DNA from: Gammaproteobacteria bacterium
GTDB taxonomy: Bacteria; Pseudomonadota; Gammaproteobacteria; UBA4575
DNA: 59,261 bases
Assembly (NCBI GenBank): GCA_013001685.1
Contig: JABDMD010000163.1
Span: 1-59,261 of the forward strand
Direction: 5' to 3'
In this document: positions 9,211-17,397 of the stretch, piece after piece
How positions within the stretch are numbered: the first letter of the stretch is position 1
Layout: the number at the start of each line of letters is the position of its first letter
Position numbers and translations under genes: made by a program
The notes under the pieces: model-generated
What the model saw: the letters and a program-made list of their open reading frames with translations, nothing else
Databases searched by the model: none
What the model was told of the DNA's origin: nothing

Positions 9211-10728
9211 ATGAAGAACGATAATAAATCGGATCAACCAGCTAAGGAGAGCACTACAGAAGAAGCAACAGGAATTGTTGATCCTAAAATTACACGCCGT
9301 ACCTTTTTAAAAGGTTCCGCAGCAGTTTCAGCTGGGGCAATGGCACCCATGTATCTAGCAGGTATCAGCAAATCCTTTGCTGCGAAAAGTGGTGCGGTAA
9401 AAATTGGGCATATTGAAGACTTATCAGGAAACTTAGCTGTCTATGGTGTACAAAAAGATCATGCGGCTCAACTTGCTGTAAGTGAAATCAATGCCGGCTT
9501 AACCCTTAAGGGTGGACCAGTAGGATCAGGTGGCTTAGGCGCTATGTCTAACCACGCGACTAGTGCACCTGTAATGGGAAATGGAGATAAAGATCTCAAA
9601 GTTGTCGATGATGGTGGCAAGCTATCCGCTTCTGGTATGGCCTTTGTAGAAGATGAAGATGTATTGGTTGATTCCGGTGAGTCTGGAATATTAGGTCGTG
9701 AAGTCGAGCTTTTAAACACTGATGGTCAATCAAACAATAATATTTGGCAACAATTAACTAAAAAATTAATTCAAGAAGACAAAGTCGACTGTTTAGTTGC
9801 TGGTTTTACCAGTGCTGAGCGCGAAGCTATTCGACCCATCGTCGATCAATTCAAACAACTTTATATTTACACTAATCAGTATGAAGGTGGTGTAGCAGAT
9901 TCAAATACATTCTGCACTGGCGCAATTTGTGAACAGCAAGTTATCCCCGTAGTGGATTACATGATTCAAAAATTTGGTCCACGTGTTTACACTATAGCTG
10001 CAGACTATAACTTTGGACAACTCACCGCAGCTTGGACACGAGCTTTTGCACCACAAGTAGGTGGCGAAATCATTGGTGAAGAGTTTGTACCATTGAGTGT
10101 TTCGGACTTCACGACATCAATTGCTAAAGTACAGGCTGCCAAACCTGATTGGGTATTTACCTTGTTAGTTGGATCAAATCAATCTAACTACTATCCACAA
10201 GCAGCAGCTACAGGACTTAAATATCCTATGGCATCAACAGTTAATATGGCACAAGGCTATGAACATCGACGATTCAAAGCGCCATCACTTAACCGCATGT
10301 ACAACTGTGTTAATTATATTGAAGAAGTGCCCACTGCTCGCAACCGTGCATTTGTGAAACGCTGGTACAAGATGTTCCCAGATGATCCGTACATTGGTCA
10401 GATGGCACAGAACACCTATTTTTCAATTCACATGTACGCAAAAGCTGCGCGTATTGCAGGTACAACTGACCAAGAAGAAGTTAAACGTGCATTGGAATCT
10501 GGCCTACACATTGAAGCACCAGAAGGCACTGTGTTTATGGAGCCATCCACTCACCACTGCTCTCACTATATCCGCTTAGCAACTGCTGATGCAGACCATA
10601 ATGTTAGCTTTGTACGTGAATGGCCAAGTATACAACCATGGTGGTTACAACGCCTCGGAGTGAACTTGGTTAAACACAAGGAATACAAACAATATATTCC
10701 AGATGAAGATCCATTTTTCAAAAGCTGA
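9211..10728 (+). CDS. urea/short-chain amide ABC transporter, substrate-binding protein (Tat-exported)
   Basis: Periplasmic binding protein of the type I, Leu/amide-binding (UrtA/FmdD) kind, delivering urea or short amides to the permease encoded downstream. A twin-arginine signal R29-R30-T-F-L-K followed by a hydrophobic stretch (about 36-57) predicts Tat export. The mature protein begins KIGHIEDLSGNLAVYG and carries the usual GILGREVELLNTDGQS block. Between residue about 96 (SEINAG) and 158 (GILGRE), where relatives run on almost directly, there is a Gly/Asp-rich insert of about 60 residues. This makes the protein 505 aa instead of about 420. The AGGAGG before the ATG is excellent and suggests high expression. 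The downstream formamidase points to formamide or acetamide as substrate. Confidence 0.85.
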   Translation: MKNDNKSDQPAKESTTEEATGIVDPKITRRTFLKGSAAVSAGAMAPMYLAGISKSFAAKSGAVKIGHIEDLSGNLAVYGVQKDHAAQLAVSEINAGLTLKGGPVGSGGLGAMSNHATSAPVMGNGDKDLKVVDDGGKLSASGMAFVEDEDVLVDSGESGILGREVELLNTDGQSNNNIWQQLTKKLIQEDKVDCLVAGFTSAEREAIRPIVDQFKQLYIYTNQYEGGVADSNTFCTGAICEQQVIPVVDYMIQKFGPRVYTIAADYNFGQLTAAWTRAFAPQVGGEIIGEEFVPLSVSDFTTSIAKVQAAKPDWVFTLLVGSNQSNYYPQAAATGLKYPMASTVNMAQGYEHRRFKAPSLNRMYNCVNYIEEVPTARNRAFVKRWYKMFPDDPYIGQMAQNTYFSIHMYAKAARIAGTTDQEEVKRALESGLHIEAPEGTVFMEPSTHHCSHYIRLATADADHNVSFVREWPSIQPWWLQRLGVNLVKHKEYKQYIPDEDPFFKS

Positions 10729-10761
10729 TTTGGTAAAAATGTACTAATAACAATAAATCGG

Positions 10762-10791
10762 AAGGTGTCAACTAACTTTAGTCGGCACCTT
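10762..10791 (+). promoter_or_regulatory. intergenic RNA hairpin between binding protein and permease genes
   Basis: AAGGTGTCAAC and GTCGGCACCTT form an 11-bp stem (one G-U pair, one mismatch) with an 8-base loop. Only three T follow, so it is a weak terminator at best. A hairpin at this place often stabilises the upstream binding-protein mRNA or partly ends transcription, giving more binding protein than permease. Confidence 0.55.
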
Positions 10792-10821
10792 TATCGATGA
10801 AGCAACGGAACAGCATTGTCT

Positions 10822-11724
10822 ATGGAAACCGATGCTCTTGCACTGAGCCTTACGTACCAGTTTGGTACGAACGCTGCGTTCTTATTTTTAGCAGCTCTTG
10901 GGCTAATCGTGATTTTGGGTATGATGAACATCATCAATCTTGCCCACGGCGAATTAATGATGATGGGAGCTTATGTCGCTACCATTACCCACAACCAATT
11001 AGGTCTTCCCTTTCCTTTAGCTGTTATTGTCAGTTTTTTTGCAGTTGCAGTATTTGGTGCCATTCTTGAATTGCTAATTGTTCGACGATTCTATGGTCGA
11101 GAGCTGGGTGCACTTGTTGTTACCTGGGGCATTAGTCTTATATTAGGCCAAGGAACATTGCTTGTTTTTGGGCCATTTATGCCTGCTATTAAAATACCAG
11201 GCGGGTCATACTCTTATGGTGGGTTTTCTTATTCAGCATACTGGTTAATTCTAATTGCTATCTCGATCGCTTTAATAGCAGGACTTTATTGGCTTTATCG
11301 CTATACAAATTACGGATTACAAGCACGCGCAACTATGCAAAATGCAGAAATGGCAAAGGCGTTAGGTGTGCCAACGAACCGCGTGTACCTACTTACATTT
11401 AGTTTAGGTGCAGGATTAGCAGGACTAAGCGGAGCCTTATTGGCGCCAACCTCTACAATTGCTCCTTTCATGGGTCAGCAATTTGTCGCACCAGCTTTCA
11501 TTACCGTTGTAGTTGGGGGAGCTGCCAATGTAATTAGCGGCGCAGTAGGTAGCAGCGTGTTACTTTCAGCTATTAAAACACCTATTGGCATGGCATATGG
11601 CGCGTTCTTAGGAACAGTTGCCTTACTGATTGCCTCCTTAATAATCATTCGTATCATGCCTGACGGTATTTCAGCAGCGATTCAAAAGTTAATGGATAGA
11701 AGACGTACTCGTAAAACAAAATGA
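10822..11724 (+). CDS. urea/amide ABC transporter permease, UrtB/LivH type
   Basis: Inner-membrane permease of the branched-chain amino acid/urea family (LivH-UrtB side). About eight hydrophobic helices are seen. The typical GMMNIINLAHGELMMMGAY segment occurs near residue 35, RPLRA-like region as LQARATMQNAEMAKALGV near 170, and GGAANVISGAVG near 230. The open frame can begin at a TTG (10816), but the ATG at 10822 is the more ordinary start; neither has a strong ribosome site. Its stop overlaps the next permease start (ATGA), so translation is coupled. Confidence 0.87.
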   Translation: METDALALSLTYQFGTNAAFLFLAALGLIVILGMMNIINLAHGELMMMGAYVATITHNQLGLPFPLAVIVSFFAVAVFGAILELLIVRRFYGRELGALVVTWGISLILGQGTLLVFGPFMPAIKIPGGSYSYGGFSYSAYWLILIAISIALIAGLYWLYRYTNYGLQARATMQNAEMAKALGVPTNRVYLLTFSLGAGLAGLSGALLAPTSTIAPFMGQQFVAPAFITVVVGGAANVISGAVGSSVLLSAIKTPIGMAYGAFLGTVALLIASLIIIRIMPDGISAAIQKLMDRRRTRKTK

Positions 11725-12767
11725 CCTCAAAAATATTACATTTAATTGGTGGCGATGCTGACATAGGCACTTCCAAAACATTTTGGATTGGGTTCGTTAT
11801 TGCTGTAATTCTTTTTGCACTTTATCCCACTCAAGTTTCTGAATTTCGCGCATCAAATGTTTCCTATTATTTACTAAACATTCCGCTCGCACTCGGTATG
11901 GCATTGCTATGGGGATACTGTGGAGTATTAAGTTTTGGGCACGTAGCCTATTTTGGCATTGCCGGTTATACCTATGGAATTATTGCCGGTAATATGGCTG
12001 GAAATTCATTTGGTCCTATAGCAGGAGTCTTGGGCGGCTTACTAGCTAGCGCATTGGTTGCTGGAATTTTTGCATACTTTGTTTTCTACTCGCGTGTTCG
12101 CGAGTGGATCATTCCTATTCTCACACTTGTGTTAACCCTACTATTAGAAACTTTCCTTGGCCAAACTGCGGGCTATCAATGGCGTGTTGGTTCTGTATTG
12201 TTAGGTGGCTACAACGGCATGACTGGTATTCCGGCATTTCAGATAGGAAGTTTTGTTTTTATGGGTTATTCATTTTACTACTTCTGCATGGTGATTGTTT
12301 TAGCGTGCTACGTAGGGTTACGAATGCTCTTAAACTCTAAATTTGGTCAAGTGGTTACTGCAATCCGAGAAGATCCATTGCGCACAGAAATATTTGGTTA
12401 CGATATTCGTGCTAGACAATGGTTAGTGTTTGTTTTGTCCGCATTACTAGCAGCAATAAGTGGGTTGTTATATGTGCAATGGGGTAATTACATAACGCCT
12501 AGTCAAGTCGGCCTGTTATCAGCTGCACTGCCCGTTATTTGGGCAGCTGTTGGTGGCCGAACAAGTTTACTTGCCGTGCTTATCGCAACGATTGTATTAA
12601 ATTGGGTGACATTTACTTTGTCCTCACAAGGTAACCAATATGCGATGGTCATAATTGGTGCTGCTTTAGTAATCACTATGCTTTTCTTCCCTCGTGGAAT
12701 AGTCATCATGCTTGCAGAATGGATAGGTAAGGTTACAAATAGAAAAAACAGCGGGGCCGCAACTTAA
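11721..12767 (+). CDS. urea/amide ABC transporter permease, UrtC/LivM type
   Basis: Second permease subunit (LivM-UrtC side), 348 aa. Visible signatures are GYCGVLSFGHVAYFGIAGYTYG near residue 67 and a REDPLRTEIFGYDIRARQWLVFVLSALLAAISG block near 215, both characteristic of the family. About nine or ten hydrophobic segments are predicted. The start overlaps the preceding permease by four bases. The ATPase gene begins one base after its stop, so all are on one message. It should pair with the UrtB-like subunit to form the membrane pore. Confidence 0.88.
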   Translation: MTSKILHLIGGDADIGTSKTFWIGFVIAVILFALYPTQVSEFRASNVSYYLLNIPLALGMALLWGYCGVLSFGHVAYFGIAGYTYGIIAGNMAGNSFGPIAGVLGGLLASALVAGIFAYFVFYSRVREWIIPILTLVLTLLLETFLGQTAGYQWRVGSVLLGGYNGMTGIPAFQIGSFVFMGYSFYYFCMVIVLACYVGLRMLLNSKFGQVVTAIREDPLRTEIFGYDIRARQWLVFVLSALLAAISGLLYVQWGNYITPSQVGLLSAALPVIWAAVGGRTSLLAVLIATIVLNWVTFTLSSQGNQYAMVIIGAALVITMLFFPRGIVIMLAEWIGKVTNRKNSGAAT

Positions 12768-12768
12768 A

Positions 12769-13503
12769 ATGGCTAATCAATTTGCATTAGAGGCACGCAA
12801 GGTTAACAAACACTTTGGTGGGGTTGTTGCAGCTAATAACGTTGATTTGAAAATTGAGCCAGGTGAATTGCGTTGCATTATTGGTCCGAATGGTGCAGGG
12901 AAATCAACATTATTTTCACTTTTATGCGGTATTCAACGGGTTGATAGCGGTGAAATTTTTATACAAGGACATGATGTTACTCACATGCAACCATTTAAAC
13001 GAGTACGCCATGGTATCGGCTTAACGTTCCAAACAAACCGCGCATACCAGGAACTGAGCGTAAAACATAATCTGTTGGTGCCAAACCCGTCATTTGCTAT
13101 TTCAAAAGAAACTCATCAACAAGGCCGAGAAAGATATATGTTGGCGCTTGAAGAATTTGGACTAGATCAGAATGATGATACACCTGCTAGTGAAATACCT
13201 CACCACACTCTCCAATGGCTAGAAATTTCTATGGTGCTTGCGGGCTTCCCTGAACTGGTATTGATAGATGAGCCCACTGCAGGAATGTCTCGTGATGAAA
13301 CAGATCACACATCAATGGTATTGAAAAAACTTAATCAAAGTGGCCTCACTATAATTGTTGTTGAACATGATATGCATTTTGTTAAGAACGTTGCACAGAA
13401 AGTTACCGTTTTACATCAAGGACGTGTTTTCACTGAAGGAAGTCTAGATGAAGTTATTGCGAACGATGAAGTTAAAAATATTTATTTAGGGCATGCACAC
13501 TAA
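12769..13503 (+). CDS. urea/amide ABC transporter ATP-binding protein, UrtD/LivG type, with unusual signature motif
   Basis: ATPase subunit of the transporter, 244 aa. Walker A is GPNGAGKST (residues 39-47) and Walker B with the catalytic Glu is LVLIDEPTAGMS (163-174). An H-loop VVEHDMHF follows. The ABC signature is abnormal: where UrtD proteins have LSHGQKQWLEI, this one reads IPHHTLQWLEI (143-153), with Ser, Gly and Gln changed. The partner ATPase has a normal LSGGQ. The composite ATP site made by this signature would be degenerate, as in asymmetric ABC ATPases. It starts one base after the UrtC-like stop. Confidence 0.88.
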   Translation: MANQFALEARKVNKHFGGVVAANNVDLKIEPGELRCIIGPNGAGKSTLFSLLCGIQRVDSGEIFIQGHDVTHMQPFKRVRHGIGLTFQTNRAYQELSVKHNLLVPNPSFAISKETHQQGRERYMLALEEFGLDQNDDTPASEIPHHTLQWLEISMVLAGFPELVLIDEPTAGMSRDETDHTSMVLKKLNQSGLTIIVVEHDMHFVKNVAQKVTVLHQGRVFTEGSLDEVIANDEVKNIYLGHAH

Positions 13504-13511
13504 TTAAAGTC

Positions 13512-14216
13512 ATGACAATCTTAAATATTAATAATGTTGTTGCTGGTTATAAAACAGCAAACGTTTTGCAAGGTGTTAGCATAACCTTATCAGAGAGTGA
13601 AATAGTTTCTGTTGTAGGTCGAAATGGCGTTGGAAAATCAACTCTTGTGAAAACCATCATTGGATTATTACCTGCACGGTCAGGTCAAATTATATTTAAT
13701 GAAAAAGACATTACCTCAACCAAAGCTAATAATCGAGCAAAATCTGGAATCGGCTATGTGCCACAAGGTCGCGGAATCTTTCCTGATTTAACCGTACAAG
13801 ATAATTTACGAATGGGAGGCTTAATAGGTACAAAACAAAAAAAACTTAACTTTGATTCTGTATTTAGTTATTTCCCTATTTTAAAAGAAAGACTACATCA
13901 GCGAGGCGGCACACTAAGTGGTGGCCAACAAGAGATGCTTGCGATTGCACGTGCACTTATCAACAAACCAAAACTTTTATTATTAGATGAACCTAGTGAT
14001 GGCGTTCAACCCAGCATTGTAGAAGAAATAGGCAAATTTCTCTTAAAGCTTAAAGACACTGGAGAGATTACAGTATTATTGGTTGAACAAAATTTTGATT
14101 TACTGCAAACCGTTTCTGATCGAGCCTATGCAATGGAGAAAGGCACAGTATCGGATACTTTGACAAAAGAAGATTTAAATAACGATGAAACACTCGCTGC
14201 ATATATTGCTGTGTAA
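13512..14216 (+). CDS. urea/amide ABC transporter ATP-binding protein, UrtE/LivF type
   Basis: Second ATPase subunit, 234 aa. Walker A GRNGVGKST, signature GGTLSGGQQEML and Walker B LLLLDEPSDGVQPSI are all canonical for the LivF/UrtE group. The Q-loop region GIGYVPQGRGIFPDLTV is also typical. It completes a full five-gene transporter (binding protein, two permeases, two ATPases) in the order urtABCDE. The gene starts 8 bases after the UrtD-like stop. Its intact signature contrasts with the altered one in its partner. Confidence 0.9.
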   Translation: MTILNINNVVAGYKTANVLQGVSITLSESEIVSVVGRNGVGKSTLVKTIIGLLPARSGQIIFNEKDITSTKANNRAKSGIGYVPQGRGIFPDLTVQDNLRMGGLIGTKQKKLNFDSVFSYFPILKERLHQRGGTLSGGQQEMLAIARALINKPKLLLLDEPSDGVQPSIVEEIGKFLLKLKDTGEITVLLVEQNFDLLQTVSDRAYAMEKGTVSDTLTKEDLNNDETLAAYIAV

Positions 14217-14259
14217 TTAATTTACTAAATAATTTTTAAATAAACATGAGGTAAATATT

Positions 14260-15273
14260 ATGGAAATGATCATTCGAAAATATCCTAATGATTGGGTAGA
14301 GAATTCCATTATGTATAAACGTGGAGTTGGTAAAGGATCAAGTGGCGTTACCCATCATTTAACAGAGGACGTACAAGGCACATACATTTACACCATGGGC
14401 CCATATTCTGATCCAGTAATGACGATTAAACCCGGTGACCAAGTAGTGGTTGAAACACGAGATGCATTTGAAGGTGCGATTAAATCAGAGCAAGATAAAC
14501 CTTCTGAAATATTAAAAATGCCTTTTTTAAATCCTCAGGCTGGCCCAATTATGATAGAAGGTGCGGAGCCTGGAGATGCCGTTGCTGTACATATTGAATC
14601 AATGGTGCCACGCGGACCCAAACCTCAAGGCACTTGCTGCATGATAAAAGAATTTGGTGCATTAACGGGAACGTACTACACCGCGACATTAAATGAGCCT
14701 TTACCGGAAAAAGTTCGTAAAGTAGACATTGATGAGCAAAGTGTTTATTGGAGCGACAAAGTAACACTCCCTTATCGACCTCATATTGGAACCTTGTCCT
14801 TATCACCAGAAATTGATTCCATTAACTCCCTGACTCCTGACAATCATGGAGGCAACATGGACCTTCCCGATATGGGGCCTGGGACTATTACCTACTTACC
14901 CGTTCGTTCGCCCGGTGGACGCCTTTTCATAGGAGATGCACACGCATGTCAAGGTGATGGAGAAGTATGCGGAGTTGCAGTCGAATACCCTACGGTAACT
15001 ACGATTACCGTTGACTTAATTAAAGGTTACACGATTGAATGGCCAAGACTGGAAGCTGATGATTTTATTATGGGTATTGGCAGCACCAGACCATTAGAAG
15101 ATGCGACCAGAATTGCTTATAGAGAACTTATTTATTGGATGGAAAATGAATATAACTTTGATCGATGGGATGCATATATGATGCTTAGCCAATGCGGCAA
15201 AGTGCGGTTAGGTAATTTTGTAGATCCAAAATATACAGTAGGTGCGGCTTTACCTAAAAAATATTTAACCTAA
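14260..15273 (+). CDS. fmdA: acetamidase/formamidase family amidohydrolase
   Basis: FmdA/AmdA-type hydrolase that splits formamide or acetamide to ammonia and the acid. The 337-aa sequence shows the family blocks: TMGPYSDPVMTIKPGDQVVVET near residue 47, PHIGTLSL near 170, GNMDLPDMGPGTITYLPV near 200, and GDAHACQGDGEVCGVAVE near 225. It is shorter than the about 400-aa Methylophilus formamidase but within the family range. It starts 43 bases after the ATPase gene with GAGG upstream, so it is the last gene of the operon. Together they form an import-and-hydrolyse route for amide nitrogen. Formamide versus acetamide cannot be decided. Confidence 0.87.
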   Translation: MEMIIRKYPNDWVENSIMYKRGVGKGSSGVTHHLTEDVQGTYIYTMGPYSDPVMTIKPGDQVVVETRDAFEGAIKSEQDKPSEILKMPFLNPQAGPIMIEGAEPGDAVAVHIESMVPRGPKPQGTCCMIKEFGALTGTYYTATLNEPLPEKVRKVDIDEQSVYWSDKVTLPYRPHIGTLSLSPEIDSINSLTPDNHGGNMDLPDMGPGTITYLPVRSPGGRLFIGDAHACQGDGEVCGVAVEYPTVTTITVDLIKGYTIEWPRLEADDFIMGIGSTRPLEDATRIAYRELIYWMENEYNFDRWDAYMMLSQCGKVRLGNFVDPKYTVGAALPKKYLT

Positions 15274-15295
15274 ACAGGTTATTAGCAATTTAGTA

Positions 15296-16480
15296 TTAAG
15301 AAAGGTTGTTTACTAACATTTCGGGATGTAGCTCATCTAAAGAGGTGCAGCCAAGTTGACCTAATGCACGGTCAATTTCTGTAGTGAGAATTGATAGTGC
15401 ATGATTAACTCCATCCTGCCCGCCTGCAGCAAGACCGAACAAGGTTGCTCGCCCAATCATTACTGCGTTCGCACCTAACGCAATTGCTTTTAGCACATCA
15501 GTGCCTCGCCTAAAACCACTATCAATTATAATTGTCATTTTATCTCCTACTGCTTCTACAATTTCTGGCAGTACTTCAATTGGTGCAACACAGCTATCCA
15601 ATTGTCTTCCGCCATGATTGCTGAGAATGATCCCATCACATCCTAGCTCTGTCGCATGAATTGCATCTGCAACATTCAAGATGCCTTTTAATATTAGTTT
15701 TCTTGGCCACTTTTCACGCAACCATGCTACCTCATCCCAAGAAATATCGGGTGCAAATAGTTTAGGGAAAATAGCCACTCCACCTTTTGCAGTTTTCGCT
15801 TCCGGTGGCATAAACTTAACAATATTTTCAAATCTAGGTACACCGTATGGAATTAACACGTCAAACATCCATCTTGGATGACATGCTACATCCATTATAT
15901 TTCGCATGGTTAGCTTTGCCGGCGCACGATAATTTCGCTTATCCCATTCACGGTTTCCAAACACATTTGCATCTGTAGTGAAAACTAAAGCCTCATAGTT
16001 TTGATCATCTGCACGTTTCAAAATATCTCGTGTAATGTCACGCTCTGTCATTACATAAAGTTGCATCCATAATCGTCCGCCAACTTCATTCGCAACATCT
16101 TCGAGACTTACATTGGAGACTGTACTTAAAGAAAACGGAATATTATTGTTTTTTGCAGCTTGTGCTAATGCAATATCTGCACGATGATGAAGCATGCCAT
16201 TAAGCCCAGTTGGAGCAATAACCAAGGGTGAATTTACTTCTTGGCCAAATAAATTAATGCGTTGATGACGTGAACTAGTATCCACTAAAGTATTTGGTTT
16301 AAAACGGATAGATTTAAGTGCAGTTTGGTTCCAGTTTAATGAATTTTCATCTTCAGCTCCGCCAATTACATATTCCAGCGCGAAGTTTGGAACTCGACAT
16401 CGCGCTATTTCATATAGTTCATCTATTGAAACAGCTTTTCGGAAATCATTACCTGAGTAAAGCTTACGTTTTAGTGGCAT
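15296..16480 (-). CDS. FMN-dependent alpha-hydroxy acid dehydrogenase (LldD/glycolate oxidase family)
   Basis: FMN enzyme oxidising an L-2-hydroxy acid such as L-lactate, glycolate or mandelate. The 394-aa length and motifs fit: LVIAPTGLNGMLHH near residue 90, LWMQLYV near 135, LILKGI (FMN-binding Lys) near 250, and the active-site His-Arg motif SNHGGRQLDS near 285. The C-terminal IDSGFRRGTDVLKAIALGA and GRATLFGLAAGGQDGV blocks close the TIM barrel. No membrane-anchoring tail is obvious. It is convergent with the formamidase gene. With glcDEF 8 kb away it may share the 2-hydroxyacid substrate range, but this is inference. Confidence 0.88.
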   Translation of the reverse strand: MPLKRKLYSGNDFRKAVSIDELYEIARCRVPNFALEYVIGGAEDENSLNWNQTALKSIRFKPNTLVDTSSRHQRINLFGQEVNSPLVIAPTGLNGMLHHRADIALAQAAKNNNIPFSLSTVSNVSLEDVANEVGGRLWMQLYVMTERDITRDILKRADDQNYEALVFTTDANVFGNREWDKRNYRAPAKLTMRNIMDVACHPRWMFDVLIPYGVPRFENIVKFMPPEAKTAKGGVAIFPKLFAPDISWDEVAWLREKWPRKLILKGILNVADAIHATELGCDGIILSNHGGRQLDSCVAPIEVLPEIVEAVGDKMTIIIDSGFRRGTDVLKAIALGANAVMIGRATLFGLAAGGQDGVNHALSILTTEIDRALGQLGCTSLDELHPEMLVNNLS

Positions 16481-16672
16481 ACCAATTAATTAGCAATTAA
16501 CCAATCTTTAATATGACTGTTTTTATGATATTTATCCAATGTTGTAGTTTATTTATAAAATTCAATAGGATGCAGTATGAGCTGAGATTTCAACACGTTC
16601 ATCCTACTATGACATGCAACTATCAGCATATTAGATAAACTAAGAGGTAATTAATCTATTCTGAGCTGTTAT

Positions 16673-17074
16673 ATGGAATCTAGGATCAACTACTTTGCAC
16701 TTTTAATAATAATCACGGTTGGTGTGACCGCAGGCAACCTCATTTCTAATTTGATAACTGCAAAATACATAGATGCAGAAGTTGAAAAAGCCTCTGTAGA
16801 AATATCTAATGAACTTTCTACTAAACCCAAGAAAGCTCTACAAACAATCAAGAAACTAACGAAACCTACAGCTATTGAAAATACTGCGAGCCAGGAACAA
16901 CTCGTCGAACAAAGGAAATTAGACGAAAATGGAATTCGCTTAGCTAAAAATTGCAGTGAGTGGACCGTGGCACATAAAGACATGAATACCCAAACCAGCA
17001 AAAGAGGTATGGTAAAATATTGCGAACAATATCAGGAATATATTAGAACTGGAACATTGCCTCCTACAAATTAG
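16673..17074 (+). CDS. hypothetical single-pass envelope protein, 133 aa
   Basis: I do not recognise the family. Residues about 6-28 form one hydrophobic helix (NYFALLIIITVGVTAGNLISNLI), which may be a membrane anchor or uncleaved signal. The rest is Lys/Glu-rich and probably helical (about 35-85), with a C-terminal NCSEWTVAHKDMNT segment and two Cys. It stands alone, 190 bases from the divergent dehydrogenase gene and convergent with the 94-aa gene. The upstream ribosome site is weak. A real gene is likely from codon use and length. Confidence 0.55.
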   Translation: MESRINYFALLIIITVGVTAGNLISNLITAKYIDAEVEKASVEISNELSTKPKKALQTIKKLTKPTAIENTASQEQLVEQRKLDENGIRLAKNCSEWTVAHKDMNTQTSKRGMVKYCEQYQEYIRTGTLPPTN

Positions 17075-17089
17075 AACTCCACGATAATT

Positions 17090-17374
17090 TTATTGATCTC
17101 CTGGTTTCCAAATACCAAAAGATTCGCCCACTGGTTGCATGGTTTGTTGTCTTTGTTTAGTAATATCATCATAAACGTATTTAGCGAACGCATTTAGCTC
17201 ATTCATAATTTCGTTTTTTTCGCCAGACGGTAAATCGTGATTACCGACAATAAAACCTATAATTGCTGCTAGGTACTGACCCGCAAGCAATGGATTTTTC
17301 GCGCGCTCATCTTCTTCTACTAGAACTTTTTCGATTTTTTCGATGAGTTCTCTTGATAACTTCAACTGATCCAT
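17090..17374 (-). CDS. hypothetical helical protein, 94 aa
   Basis: Short, soluble-looking, mostly helical protein starting MDQLKLSRELIEKIEKVLVEEDE, with a central LLAGQYLAAIIGFIVGNHDLP and a C-terminal FGIWKPGDQ. I do not recognise a family. It begins 23 bases after the rarA stop in the same direction, with AAAGGA upstream, so it is very probably the last gene of the lolA-rarA transcript. No motif suggests a role. Confidence 0.65.
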   Translation of the reverse strand: MDQLKLSRELIEKIEKVLVEEDERAKNPLLAGQYLAAIIGFIVGNHDLPSGEKNEIMNELNAFAKYVYDDITKQRQQTMQPVGESFGIWKPGDQ

Positions 17375-17397
17375 TCAAATAGTCCTTTTTTAAATAT

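Noticed and set aside
3904..17089. Classical genomic island with integrase and attachment sites
   Set aside because: No integrase, transposase, tRNA or flanking direct repeat was seen; only the synteny argument remains.
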